DNA of 5,373 nt from Sphingomonadaceae bacterium (GCA_947446935.1 CANFIV010000135.1:1-5373); one strand, 5' to 3'; positions 1 to 5,373 are shown, numbered from the stretch's first letter. Notes: generated from the letters alone by a model not told the origin. A program made the numbers and translations.

Positions 1-332
1 CAATCGGTGCTGCCGCGTTTGATCAGTTGATCCGCAGCTTGCAGCAGACCTTGGGCCTCACCGTGTTTCTTATCACCCACGATCTCGATACGCTTTACGA
101 GATATGCGACCGAGTGGCGGTAATCGCCGACAAGTGCGTGATCGCGGTGGGCACGATCCCCGAATTGCTCGCGACAGATCACCCATGGATCAAGTCCTAC
201 TTCAACGGCCCGCGTGGCCGCGCGGCGCTGGCGGCCAATGTGCGGCATGAGGCGGAGCGCAGCAAACTCGCCACCGAAATGGCGAAATCAGATACACGCG
301 CAGCGCTTGGCACCGCTGCGGAGCAGGCATAG
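1..332 (+). CDS. MlaF-like ABC transporter ATPase, C-terminal part (5' end outside window)
   Basis: This is the last 109 residues of an ABC ATPase. The reading frame is open to the left edge, starting at base 3. The first in-frame start-like codon (TTG at 27) is internal and is not the true start. The visible part begins just after the expected D-loop (the two bases before I1 fit a Pro codon, then IGAAAFD). It contains the H-switch in LITHD, with the His at visible residue 26 (codon 78-80), and the usual end of the nucleotide-binding domain (DRVAVIADK, then a GTIPELL segment). Walker A, Walker B and the signature motif lie outside the window. A tail of about 50 residues follows, starting HPWIKSYFNGPRGR, which is typical of MlaF-type proteins; in E. 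coli MlaF the C-terminal extension helps dimerisation. The MCE protein 9 bp downstream supports a role as the cytoplasmic motor of a phospholipid transporter. Confidence is high for ABC ATPase and good for the Mla type. Confidence 0.9.
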   Translation, partial: IGAAAFDQLIRSLQQTLGLTVFLITHDLDTLYEICDRVAVIADKCVIAVGTIPELLATDHPWIKSYFNGPRGRAALAANVRHEAERSKLATEMAKSDTRAALGTAAEQA

Positions 333-336
333 GGAA
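331..336 (+). promoter_or_regulatory. Ribosome binding site of the MCE-domain gene
   Basis: The purine-rich AGGGAA overlaps the stop codon of the ATPase gene (330-332) and lies 5 bases before the ATG at 342. It supports that start and indicates that both genes are read from one transcript. Confidence 0.6.
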
Positions 337-341
337 AGCCG

Positions 342-1280
342 ATGGAAACGCGCGCCAATCACATCTGGGTCGGGATCGTGACCATTCTGCTGCTAGCAGG
401 TCTGGCCGCGCTGCTGATCTGGATCGCCCGGCTCAGCCAGCACGACCAGAACGAGTACGACATCTTCTTCAAGCAGTCGGTCGACGGCGTCGCCAAGGGT
501 TCTGAGGTTTCCTATTCCGGCGTGCCCGCGGGGCAGGTCAAGGATATCTCCCTGTGGGAGAAGGACCCGAGCTTCGTGCGCGTGCGGATCAAGGTCGATC
601 AGAAAGTGCCGATTCTTCAAGGTACCACCGCCAGTCTGCAAGGCAGCTTTACCGGCGTTTCAACCATCCAGCTCTCGGGCGCGATCAAGGGCGCACCGCT
701 CATTACCGAACCCGGGCCGGCGGGTGCACCGGTGATCCCTACCAAGCGCAGCGGGCTGGGCGAACTTCTCTCCAACGCGCCGCTCCTGCTCGAACGGCTC
801 GCCACCTTGAGCGAACGGCTCACTTTGGTGCTTTCCGACAAGAACCAGAAGGCGTTCAGCGAGATTCTGGCCCACACCGATACCTTGACCGGCAATCTTG
901 CCAATGCCTCACCTGAAGTGAAGCGCTCGCTCGAGGAGTTGCAGATTACGCTCAAGCAGGCGACGACCACACTGGCGAGCGTCGACAAGCTCGCAGGTTC
1001 GGCAGACAGCGCAATCAACGATCCAACAAACGGCGTCGCCAAGCAGCTGCGCGCCACGTTGGGATCGGTGAAAGCGGCGGCAGACGAGTTGCAGGCTACG
1101 CTCGGCGACGTGCGGCCCGCAGCGCGCCAGCTCAACGAGCGCACGCTGCCCGCCACCGAAGCCGCAGTGCGCGATTTCGAGGCGGCGACCCGCTCGCTGC
1201 GTGCGGTGACTGACAAGATTGCCGACCACGGTATTAGCAGCATTGTCGGCAGCCCGCGCCTTCCGGATTACAAGCCATGA
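342..1280 (+). CDS. MlaD-family MCE-domain protein, lipid ABC transporter substrate-binding subunit
   Basis: A 312-residue protein anchored in the inner membrane with a periplasmic body. Residues 8-29 form one transmembrane helix (WVGIVTILLLAGLAALLIWI). Residues of about 38-115 form an MCE (MlaD, PF02470) domain, recognisable from VDGVAKGSEVSYSGVPAGQV, the following beta strands, and TTASLQGSFTGVSTIQLSG. Residues of about 138-300 are strongly helical and rich in Leu, Ala and Thr with heptad-like spacing. The protein ends in a PRLPDYKP tail that I recall from proteobacterial relatives. MCE proteins form hexameric rings with a hydrophobic channel for lipids. E. coli MlaD is about 183 residues, so the helical part here is a long extension, in layout closer to single-MCE proteins with coiled needles. 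The start is ATG at 342 with a good ribosome binding site. The stop overlaps the next gene by 4 bases. The direction of transport and the exact lipid are unknown. Confidence 0.93.
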   Translation: METRANHIWVGIVTILLLAGLAALLIWIARLSQHDQNEYDIFFKQSVDGVAKGSEVSYSGVPAGQVKDISLWEKDPSFVRVRIKVDQKVPILQGTTASLQGSFTGVSTIQLSGAIKGAPLITEPGPAGAPVIPTKRSGLGELLSNAPLLLERLATLSERLTLVLSDKNQKAFSEILAHTDTLTGNLANASPEVKRSLEELQITLKQATTTLASVDKLAGSADSAINDPTNGVAKQLRATLGSVKAAADELQATLGDVRPAARQLNERTLPATEAAVRDFEAATRSLRAVTDKIADHGISSIVGSPRLPDYKP

Positions 1281-1906
1281 CCCGGCGCACCATGCGGAAA
1301 CCCAGAGCCATGATCTCCATTCGTCTCGTTGTTCCGATTCTCGCTCTGGCGCTCTCCGGCTGCGTCAACATTGGCACCAAGGCTCCGGGCACACTGCTCA
1401 GCCTCTCGGTCGCACAGGCCCCTGCAGTCGGCACCGGGGCCTCGGGCAAGCTGTCAGATGCGCTCGTCGTGCTCGAGCCGGAAGCGGATGCCGCGGTCAC
1501 GGTGTTGCGCGTGCCAGTGCAGATCGACGATGCGCAGATCGCCTATGTCAAAGGGACAATGTGGGTCGAACGTCCGGCGCGCCAGTTTCAGCATCTCCTT
1601 GCAGAAACGCTGCGCGCGCGCGGCAACCGGCTGGTGGTCGAAGGCGGGATCAAGCGCGCCGACGATGCCGGCACGGGCAGCGGACTGCGTCTTGGCGGGC
1701 GGCTCCAGATGATGGGGTTCGATGCACGTACTCGCGCGGCCGTGGTGCGCTTCGATGCGCTCAAGCTTGCGGGCGGGGGCAAGATCGAAACACGCCGCTT
1801 CGAGGCCCGGGTGCCGGGCGTGAAGCCGGACGGCGATTCGCTCGGGCCTGCGCTGAACGAGGCGGCCAACAAGGTGGCAGGCGAAGTGGCTGACTGGGTA
1901 GGCTAG
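1277..1906 (+). CDS. ABC-type transport auxiliary lipoprotein (PqiC-like, ABC_trans_aux family)
   Basis: A 209-residue predicted lipoprotein. A basic N-terminus and a hydrophobic stretch (IRLVVPILALA) lead to the lipobox LSGC, with the lipidated Cys at residue 29. The residue after it is Val, not Asp, so sorting to the outer membrane is plausible. The body carries the pattern of the ABC_trans_aux family (PF03886): RVPVQIDDAQIAYVKGTMWV near 79-97, then RQFQHLLAETLRARG, and an end of the form ALNEAANKVAGEVADWVG. PqiC of E. coli belongs to this family and partners an MCE protein. The gene overlaps the MCE gene by ATGA (1277-1280), implying translational coupling. The start is uncertain: ATGs at 1292 and 1310 are also in frame, and the last would give a standard 18-residue signal peptide (MISIRL to Cys). 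The likely role is to receive or pass lipid at the outer membrane. Confidence 0.88.
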   Translation: MTRRTMRKPRAMISIRLVVPILALALSGCVNIGTKAPGTLLSLSVAQAPAVGTGASGKLSDALVVLEPEADAAVTVLRVPVQIDDAQIAYVKGTMWVERPARQFQHLLAETLRARGNRLVVEGGIKRADDAGTGSGLRLGGRLQMMGFDARTRAAVVRFDALKLAGGGKIETRRFEARVPGVKPDGDSLGPALNEAANKVAGEVADWVG

Positions 1907-1930
1907 CGTCGATAGGGCGCCAAGGCTGCC
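1907..1930. other. 24-bp gap between convergent operons
   Basis: This is the only non-coding DNA in the window apart from 9 bp at 333-341. It separates the stop codons of the lipoprotein gene (plus) and the ATP12-family gene (minus). It contains the 6-bp palindrome GGCGCC (1916-1921). At its right end begins a small inverted repeat, GGCTG (1924-1928) with CAGCC (1932-1936), which runs into the ATP12 stop. There is no T-run on either side, so a classical intrinsic terminator is not supported. Confidence 0.6.
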
Positions 1931-2626
1931 TCAGCCCCGTGCCAGCGCCGCGAACCGCGTCGCTGCGGTGAAGGCGGCGTGCCGGCGAGCGCGACGTTCA
2001 AGGGCTTCTTCATCCTTGCCCCAGAGTTCGGCCTGCCAGTCTTCCTCCAGGTTCGCCGCGTCCCACAATGTGTCGGTATCCGCACCCGGTTCCAGAGCAA
2101 CCAGCCCCAGCACCAACGAGGCGGCGAGCGCGGCGGTGTTGCGCAAGGCGGCGAGCGTGAACGCATCGAGTTGGCCAAGCTCCTCCCGCAGCCGCGCCAG
2201 CGTTTCGGCGGGCTGCGGTTTGTGGATCACTCCGGCCACGCGGACAAAACGCACGTTCCAGCGCGCCTCCGCTGCGGTCAGCAGCGGCTCCCAAACCGTG
2301 CGCTGGCGTATGCCCAAGGCTTCATCCGGCTCGGCGCGGTAGCAGAGGGTGTCTGTCTCGCCATAGGGCACAAGTTCCTCGATCACCCCGGGCTTGCCTG
2401 CTTCCACGACATCGAGGGCGTAGTCGGTGAGATCACGCAGCACGAACGCGGCGGGATCGAGCTCTTCGCCTTGCCCCGCCCATTCCGCGGCCAAAGCTTC
2501 GGCCAGCGCTGCACCCGGCACGATCTGTGCGCGGCCGCCCACCGTGCGGATGCCCCGGCCATCGAGCAGCACGCGAAAACCACCGGCCTCCGGCGCCACG
2601 GTTACAGCCTTGTAGAACCGCTTCAC
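1931..2626 (-). CDS. ATP12-family F1-ATPase assembly chaperone
   Basis: A 231-residue protein of full family length. The ATP12 family (PF07542) helps assemble the F1 sector of ATP synthase; in yeast, Atp12p binds the alpha subunit before hexamer formation. Family signs in order are: MKRFYKAVTV with LDGR at 21-24; the EW-GQ-E segment near 48-55 (AAEWAGQGEELDP); TDTLCYRAEPDEALGIRQ at about 91-108; the following WEPLL; DAFTLAALR at 154-162; and LEEDWQAELWGKDEEALERR at about 193-212, which matches the conserved DE-WQ-WG-D-EA-RR end. The start is GTG (complement of 2624-2626), overlapping the stop of the preceding small gene as GTGA, with GGAAGAG six bases upstream. It is the last gene of the minus-strand cluster. 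The protein should be cytoplasmic. Confidence in the family is high; activity in this organism is inferred from the family. Confidence 0.93.
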   Translation of the reverse strand: MKRFYKAVTVAPEAGGFRVLLDGRGIRTVGGRAQIVPGAALAEALAAEWAGQGEELDPAAFVLRDLTDYALDVVEAGKPGVIEELVPYGETDTLCYRAEPDEALGIRQRTVWEPLLTAAEARWNVRFVRVAGVIHKPQPAETLARLREELGQLDAFTLAALRNTAALAASLVLGLVALEPGADTDTLWDAANLEEDWQAELWGKDEEALERRARRHAAFTAATRFAALARG

Positions 2627-2859
2627 GGCTTGCTCTTCCAGCGCCGCGCAAGCAGCATAGGGGCGACATAGAAATCGACGAGACCGGCCGCGACCAGCAC
2701 ATAGCCCACTGCCTCGGGCAGTCTGGGTAGCCAGCTGGCCTTGCCAGAAATCACCAGCACCCCGGCCAGCGCCAGCAATGCGCCGGACAGACGAACCAGC
2801 TGAAGCACGGCAAAGCGTGCCGCGGCGGGATCGGGCGTCGAACCCGGTAACTCGCTCAT
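2623..2859 (-). CDS. Small two-helix membrane protein, function unknown
   Basis: A 78-residue protein that I cannot name. A short polar N-terminus (MSELPGSTPDPAAARF) is followed by two predicted transmembrane helices, at about 18-39 (LQLVRLSGALLALAGVLVIS) and about 50-70 (AVGYVLVAAGLVDFYVAPML). A basic end (ARRWKSKP) probably faces the cytoplasm. The frame continues upstream, but that stretch only shadows the phosphatase gene; the ATG at 2859 has AAGGG (complement of 2866-2870) six bases upstream and overlaps the phosphatase stop as ATGA. Its own stop overlaps the ATP12 start as GTGA. The two overlaps and the clear membrane pattern argue that it is a real gene. Its place directly before an F1 assembly chaperone suggests a link to the membrane or to ATP synthase, but this is only inference from position. 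Confidence 0.82.
   Translation of the reverse strand: MSELPGSTPDPAAARFAVLQLVRLSGALLALAGVLVISGKASWLPRLPEAVGYVLVAAGLVDFYVAPMLLARRWKSKP
2633..2639 (-). promoter_or_regulatory. Ribosome binding site supporting the GTG start of the ATP12-family gene
   Basis: On the minus strand GGAAGAG lies here, with a 6-base spacer before the GTG at 2626-2624. No ATG lies nearby in that frame, and the protein begins with the family's usual MKRFYK sequence exactly at this GTG. The site therefore decides the start. Confidence 0.65.
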
Positions 2860-3518
2860 TCCATGCCCTTCAGCAGCAGGCGCAGCTCGGCAATCGATCC
2901 GGCCACGGCTTCCGCCCCTGCATCGACCAGATCGCGCGGGTGGTGATAGCCCCAGTCCACCCCGATCGCGCGCACCCCGGCGTTCACGGCCATGGCCATG
3001 TCGAACGCGGTATCGCCGATCATGGCTGTCTCGCCTGCGGTTGCGCCCGTCGCGGCAAGGCAAGCCTCGACCATGCTCGGATGCGGTTTCGAAGGGTGCC
3101 GGTCGGCGGTCTGGAGCGTAACGAAATGGCCAGTAAGGCCATGTGTATCAAGGCAATGGACAAGGCCGCGGTCGCTCTTGCCCGTCGCGACACCAAGCAG
3201 CCAGCCCGCACCCGCCAATTCCTCGATCAGCGCGGCAATGCCTTCGTAGAGCGGTTCGGCCACTTGGCCGGCAGCGCGGCGCAGGCGGAAGGCATCGCGG
3301 TAGTGCTGGGCGAGGGCGGCGTGGTCTTTCTCGTTCCCCGCCGGGTTCAGCCGCCGCATGGCCTCGGGCAGCGATAGGCCGACGATCCGGCGCGTGGCAT
3401 TGCGATCCGGCGGCGTCAGGCCTGCGGCCGCGAACGCCGCGTCCATGGCCGCGCAGATATCCGCCTGACTGTCTACGAGTGTGCCGTCGCAGTCGAAAAT
3501 GGCTAGGCGAAGCGTCAT
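2856..3518 (-). CDS. HAD-IA family hydrolase, phosphoglycolate-phosphatase-like
   Basis: A 220-residue cytoplasmic phosphatase of the haloacid dehalogenase superfamily. All four HAD motifs are present: motif I is FDCDGTLVDS at 8-17 with nucleophile Asp9 and acid/base Asp11; motif II is the Thr of VATGKS (Thr112); motif III is Lys144 in HPSKPHPSM; motif IV is MIGDTAFDMAMA with Asp169 and Asp173. The alpha-helical cap between motifs I and II (about residues 18-90) makes it subclass IA. The best-known relative is Gph, which removes 2-phosphoglycolate, but this group has many substrates and the true one cannot be read from sequence. The start is ATG at 3518; the frame runs further upstream, but only as a shadow of the PaiB-like gene. 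GGAG (complement of 3530-3533) lies 11 bases before it. It overlaps its upstream and downstream neighbours by 4 bases each (ATGA both times). Confidence 0.92.
   Translation of the reverse strand: MTLRLAIFDCDGTLVDSQADICAAMDAAFAAAGLTPPDRNATRRIVGLSLPEAMRRLNPAGNEKDHAALAQHYRDAFRLRRAAGQVAEPLYEGIAALIEELAGAGWLLGVATGKSDRGLVHCLDTHGLTGHFVTLQTADRHPSKPHPSMVEACLAATGATAGETAMIGDTAFDMAMAVNAGVRAIGVDWGYHHPRDLVDAGAEAVAGSIAELRLLLKGME
2866..2870 (-). promoter_or_regulatory. Ribosome binding site of the small membrane protein gene
   Basis: AAGGG on the minus strand, inside the last codons of the phosphatase gene and 6 bases before the ATG at 2859. It supports this start over the longer upstream extension of the same frame. 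Confidence 0.55.
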
Positions 3519-4117
3519 GACGCGAACTGCTCCATGAGCGCGGCTACCGCATGCGAGCCTTGCGTCTTCAGCCCCTCGATCACTCGCGCACGCTCCTCGG
3601 GAGACTTGTTCTGCGATAGCTTGAAGGTCGGCCGCCAAGCTTGCACAGTCAACTCGAAGCCCACGATCATGTCCATCATCCGGTCGCGCTTGATCCGCGC
3701 CATCTTGTCCATGGTCCAAGGCGCGCCGTCCGTGATGCGCGCCTCATGATGCGCCGAAACGTCCTCAAGCAGCACCAGCAGTTCGCCGCGGTCCATGCGT
3801 CGCACCGGCCCTTCCATCTCAAGCGCGATGTAGTTCCATGTCGGCACCTGATCGGGATCGGTGTACCAGCGTGCCGAGATATAACCGTCCGGCCCATTGA
3901 CCACCGCCAGCGCCTGCGCGCCATCGAGGTGCCGGGTCAGCGCATTGCCGAGCGCGAGGTGGAAGCGCAGCGTGCCCGATTCGGTCAAAAGCAGCGGCAC
4001 ATGCGCCACTCGCGGCCCATCAGGCGTGGTCAGGAACACCGTGCCGAAGCCGGTCTCGGTGATCAGCGCTTCGAAAACCGCGCGATCCTCTTTCCGGAAG
4101 GCCGAATTCGGGTGCAT
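3515..4117 (-). CDS. PaiB-like FMN-binding protein (annotated family: negative transcriptional regulator)
   Basis: A 200-residue protein of the PaiB family (PF04299; split-barrel, flavin-reductase-like fold). Family signs are: MHPNSAFRKED at the start; FGTVFLTTPDGPRVAHVPLLL at about 24-44; GPDGYISARWY at 75-85; VPTWNYIALEMEG at 91-103; and TFKLSQNKSPEERARVIEGL near the end (about 164-183). In Bacillus subtilis PaiB was linked to repression of sporulation and protease genes, together with the acetyltransferase PaiA. No DNA-binding domain is visible here and no paiA is in view, so an FMN- or heme-binding oxidoreductase-like role is as likely as regulation. The common YISPSWY motif reads YISARWY. 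The start is ATG at 4117, sharing one base with the upstream stop (TGATG), with GAGGG about 5 bases before it. The stop overlaps the phosphatase start by 4 bases. Confidence 0.9.
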   Translation of the reverse strand: MHPNSAFRKEDRAVFEALITETGFGTVFLTTPDGPRVAHVPLLLTESGTLRFHLALGNALTRHLDGAQALAVVNGPDGYISARWYTDPDQVPTWNYIALEMEGPVRRMDRGELLVLLEDVSAHHEARITDGAPWTMDKMARIKRDRMMDMIVGFELTVQAWRPTFKLSQNKSPEERARVIEGLKTQGSHAVAALMEQFAS

Positions 4118-5373
4118 CAGACCCTCGGGCTGCGGCGCGGCGTTTTACCTGCCGGGGGACGACTGCCACCTGAATTGCCACCATCGGTTTTGCCGTCACC
4201 GGTTTTGCCGGCAGCCGGCTTGGCTGGAGCCCGGCGCAATGGCTTTCCGCCATTCGCCGCGCGCTCTGCCGCATTGCGCTCCGCCGAAGCGCGCCCGGCC
4301 GAAGCGCGCGCGAGCGCCGTGCCCGTCGGCGCCTTGCTGCCTGGACCCTTCTTCACCCCAGCGCGCGCCTGCGGTGCAGTGCGGCCACTTGGTGGCGCAT
4401 CGGCGCGCTTGCGGCGCTCACCGCGGCGTTCCTTGCGATATTCCTTGGCATAGGCCTTGGCTGCGCGCTTCTCGATCACCTTTTCCGGCACCAGCTTCAC
4501 CGGCTCCAGCGGCAGATCGCCGTCGGCCTCGTCAAAGCCGAGCTGCGCCATGCTCGCCGCGAAGTGATCGGGCAGGGGCGCTGTCACGTCGATCAGGTCG
4601 CCTTCGGGATGCTCGATGCGCAACCGCCTTGCGTGGAGGTGCATCTTGCGGCTGATTGTGCCGGTCAGGAAAGCAGCCTGCCCGCCATACTTGCCGTCGC
4701 CCACGATGGGGTGGCCAATTGCGGCCATGTGAACGCGCAACTGGTGGGTGCGGCCCGTCAGCGGCTGCAGCTCGACCCAGCAAGCGGCGTTGCCTGCGCG
4801 GCCGATCACGCGATAGCGCGTGCGGGCAGACTGTCCGTGCTCGGTCTCGTCCACCATCATCTTCTCGCCGCCCGTGCCCGGCTGCTTGGCCAGCGGCAGT
4901 TCGATCAGCCCGTCCTTGATATCGGGCACGCCGGTGATCAGCGCCCAATAGATCTTGCGCGCAGTGCGCCCCGAAAAGCGCTTCGAAAAGAACGCCGCGC
5001 TGCCCGGAGTGCGTGCGATCAGCAGCACGCCCGAGGTGTCCTTGTCGAGCCGGTGGACAAGACGTGGGCGCGGGCCCCTCTCTTCGGCATAGGCATCGAG
5101 CAGCCCATCGACATGCTCATATGTGCCGCTGCCGCCCTGCGTGGCGAGGCCCGGCGGCTTGTTGAGCACGATGGCGGCGCGGTCCTTGGTCAGCACCATG
5201 CTGTCGGCCAGCGCGATTTGCTCGTCGGTCAGCGGCTGCTTGGGCCGTGCGCTCTTGATTCCCGGCGGTGCGGAGCCGCCCGGCGGCACGCGCAAGACCT
5301 GACCCTTTTCAAGCCGCGTATCGACATCCGCGCGCTTGCCATCGACTCGCAGCTGCCCGGTGCGCGCCCAGCG
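4117..5373 (-). CDS. RluA-family 23S rRNA pseudouridine synthase with S4 domain and long basic tail (N-terminus outside window)
   Basis: The 418 visible residues converts uridine to pseudouridine in RNA, most likely 23S rRNA as RluC/RluD do. The frame stays open to the right edge. The first 30 or so visible residues (RWARTGQLRVDGKR, then LEKGQVLRVPP) look like the end of an S4 RNA-binding domain, so the start-like TTG at 5295 is internal. The catalytic domain runs from about residue 66 (IVLNKPPGLATQGG). It contains HRLDKDTSG at 107-115 with catalytic Asp110 (codon 5044-5046), GRTHQLRVHM at 207-216, GHPIVGDGKYGG at 220-231, and LHARRLRIEHP. From about residue 301 on, 118 residues are low-complexity and Lys/Arg/Ala/Gly/Pro-rich (32 Lys+Arg against 9 Asp+Glu), probably disordered and RNA-binding. 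It is the first visible gene of the minus-strand cluster. The exact uridine target is not determinable here. Confidence 0.93.
   Translation of the reverse strand, partial: RWARTGQLRVDGKRADVDTRLEKGQVLRVPPGGSAPPGIKSARPKQPLTDEQIALADSMVLTKDRAAIVLNKPPGLATQGGSGTYEHVDGLLDAYAEERGPRPRLVHRLDKDTSGVLLIARTPGSAAFFSKRFSGRTARKIYWALITGVPDIKDGLIELPLAKQPGTGGEKMMVDETEHGQSARTRYRVIGRAGNAACWVELQPLTGRTHQLRVHMAAIGHPIVGDGKYGGQAAFLTGTISRKMHLHARRLRIEHPEGDLIDVTAPLPDHFAASMAQLGFDEADGDLPLEPVKLVPEKVIEKRAAKAYAKEYRKERRGERRKRADAPPSGRTAPQARAGVKKGPGSKAPTGTALARASAGRASAERNAAERAANGGKPLRRAPAKPAAGKTGDGKTDGGNSGGSRPPAGKTPRRSPRV
4185..4210. repeat. Short direct repeat, 11 bp at a 15-bp period, in the pseudouridine synthase tail
   Basis: CGGTTTTGCCG occurs at 4185-4195 and again at 4200-4210. 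The period is five codons and gives the protein pattern GKTGD-GKTDG. This is probably a small duplication inside the disordered tail, where length can vary freely. Confidence 0.6.
4283..4309. repeat. Short direct repeat, 12 bp at a 15-bp period, in the pseudouridine synthase tail
   Basis: GCCGAAGCGCGC occurs at 4283-4294 and 4298-4309, again five codons apart, encoding ARASA-GRASA. It has the same period as the other tail repeat although the sequence differs. Confidence 0.6.

Noticed and set aside
617..1243. Open frame of 208 codons on the minus strand opposite the MCE gene
   Set aside because: It lies wholly inside a well-recognised gene, and its Ser/Arg/Ala-rich translation resembles no protein I know. 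Long antisense frames are expected in GC-rich DNA.
1219..1893. Open frame of 224 codons on the plus strand overlapping the lipoprotein gene in another frame
   Set aside because: It is a low-complexity Arg/Gly/Ser/Cys-rich translation, while the other frame has a signal peptide, a lipobox and family motifs.
1924..1936. GGCTG-CCT-CAGCC hairpin as an intrinsic terminator
   Set aside because: The stem is only 5 bp, there is no T-run on either strand, and it overlaps the ATP12 stop codon; it could be chance.
1979..2671. Open frame of 230 codons on the plus strand opposite the ATP12-family gene
   Set aside because: It mirrors the ATP12 gene almost end to end. The translation has no domain or membrane pattern, and the minus-strand protein is clearly the real one.
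2860..3063. Upstream extension of the small membrane protein frame (68 more codons)
   Set aside because: The Arg/Gly-rich translation is a shadow of the phosphatase gene, and the ATG at 2859 has a good ribosome binding site and the coupled overlap.
3519..3719. Upstream extension of the phosphatase frame (67 more codons)
   Set aside because: It overlaps the PaiB-like gene and lacks family similarity; HAD motif I sits at the normal distance from the ATG at 3518.
3641..4453. Open frame of 270 codons on the plus strand across the PaiB-like gene and the pseudouridine synthase tail
   Set aside because: It crosses two real genes on the other strand and its product is His/Arg/Pro/Ala-rich without recognisable features; a composition effect.

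Overview
The window is GC-rich and almost entirely coding. It looks like chromosomal DNA from an alphaproteobacterium, most likely of the Sphingomonadales (Novosphingobium/Sphingomonas/Erythrobacter type). This assignment is an inference from base composition, protein style, an ATP12-type F1 assembly chaperone (found in alphaproteobacteria and mitochondria) and the gene neighbourhood. No RNA gene, insertion sequence, CRISPR array, integrase or other transfer mark was seen.

Left part, plus strand (1-1906): the 3' end of an Mla-type lipid-transport operon. It holds the C-terminal part of an MlaF-like ATPase, then a complete membrane-anchored MCE-domain protein (MlaD-like, with a long helical C-terminus), then an outer-membrane-type auxiliary lipoprotein of the ABC_trans_aux/PqiC family. 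The genes are separated by 9 bp and then overlap by 4 bp. The permease gene (mlaE type) presumably lies just left of the window. Together they would move phospholipid-like molecules between the inner membrane and the outer membrane across the periplasm.

Right part, minus strand (5373-1931, read right to left): five tightly packed genes. They are an RluA-family 23S rRNA pseudouridine synthase (N-terminus outside the window), a PaiB-like FMN-binding protein, a HAD-IA phosphatase of the phosphoglycolate-phosphatase type, a 78-residue two-helix membrane protein, and an ATP12-family chaperone for F1-ATPase assembly. Every junction overlaps by 1 or 4 bases, so they are almost certainly one transcript with translational coupling. 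The promoter must lie right of the window.

The two operons converge with only 24 bp between their stop codons and no recognisable strong terminator. I see no clearly new system. The points most worth a second look are the hybrid Mla/Pqi-like layout, the unnamed small membrane protein next to the ATP12 gene, the PaiB gene within the RluA-HAD-ATP12 cluster, and the long basic disordered tail of the pseudouridine synthase.
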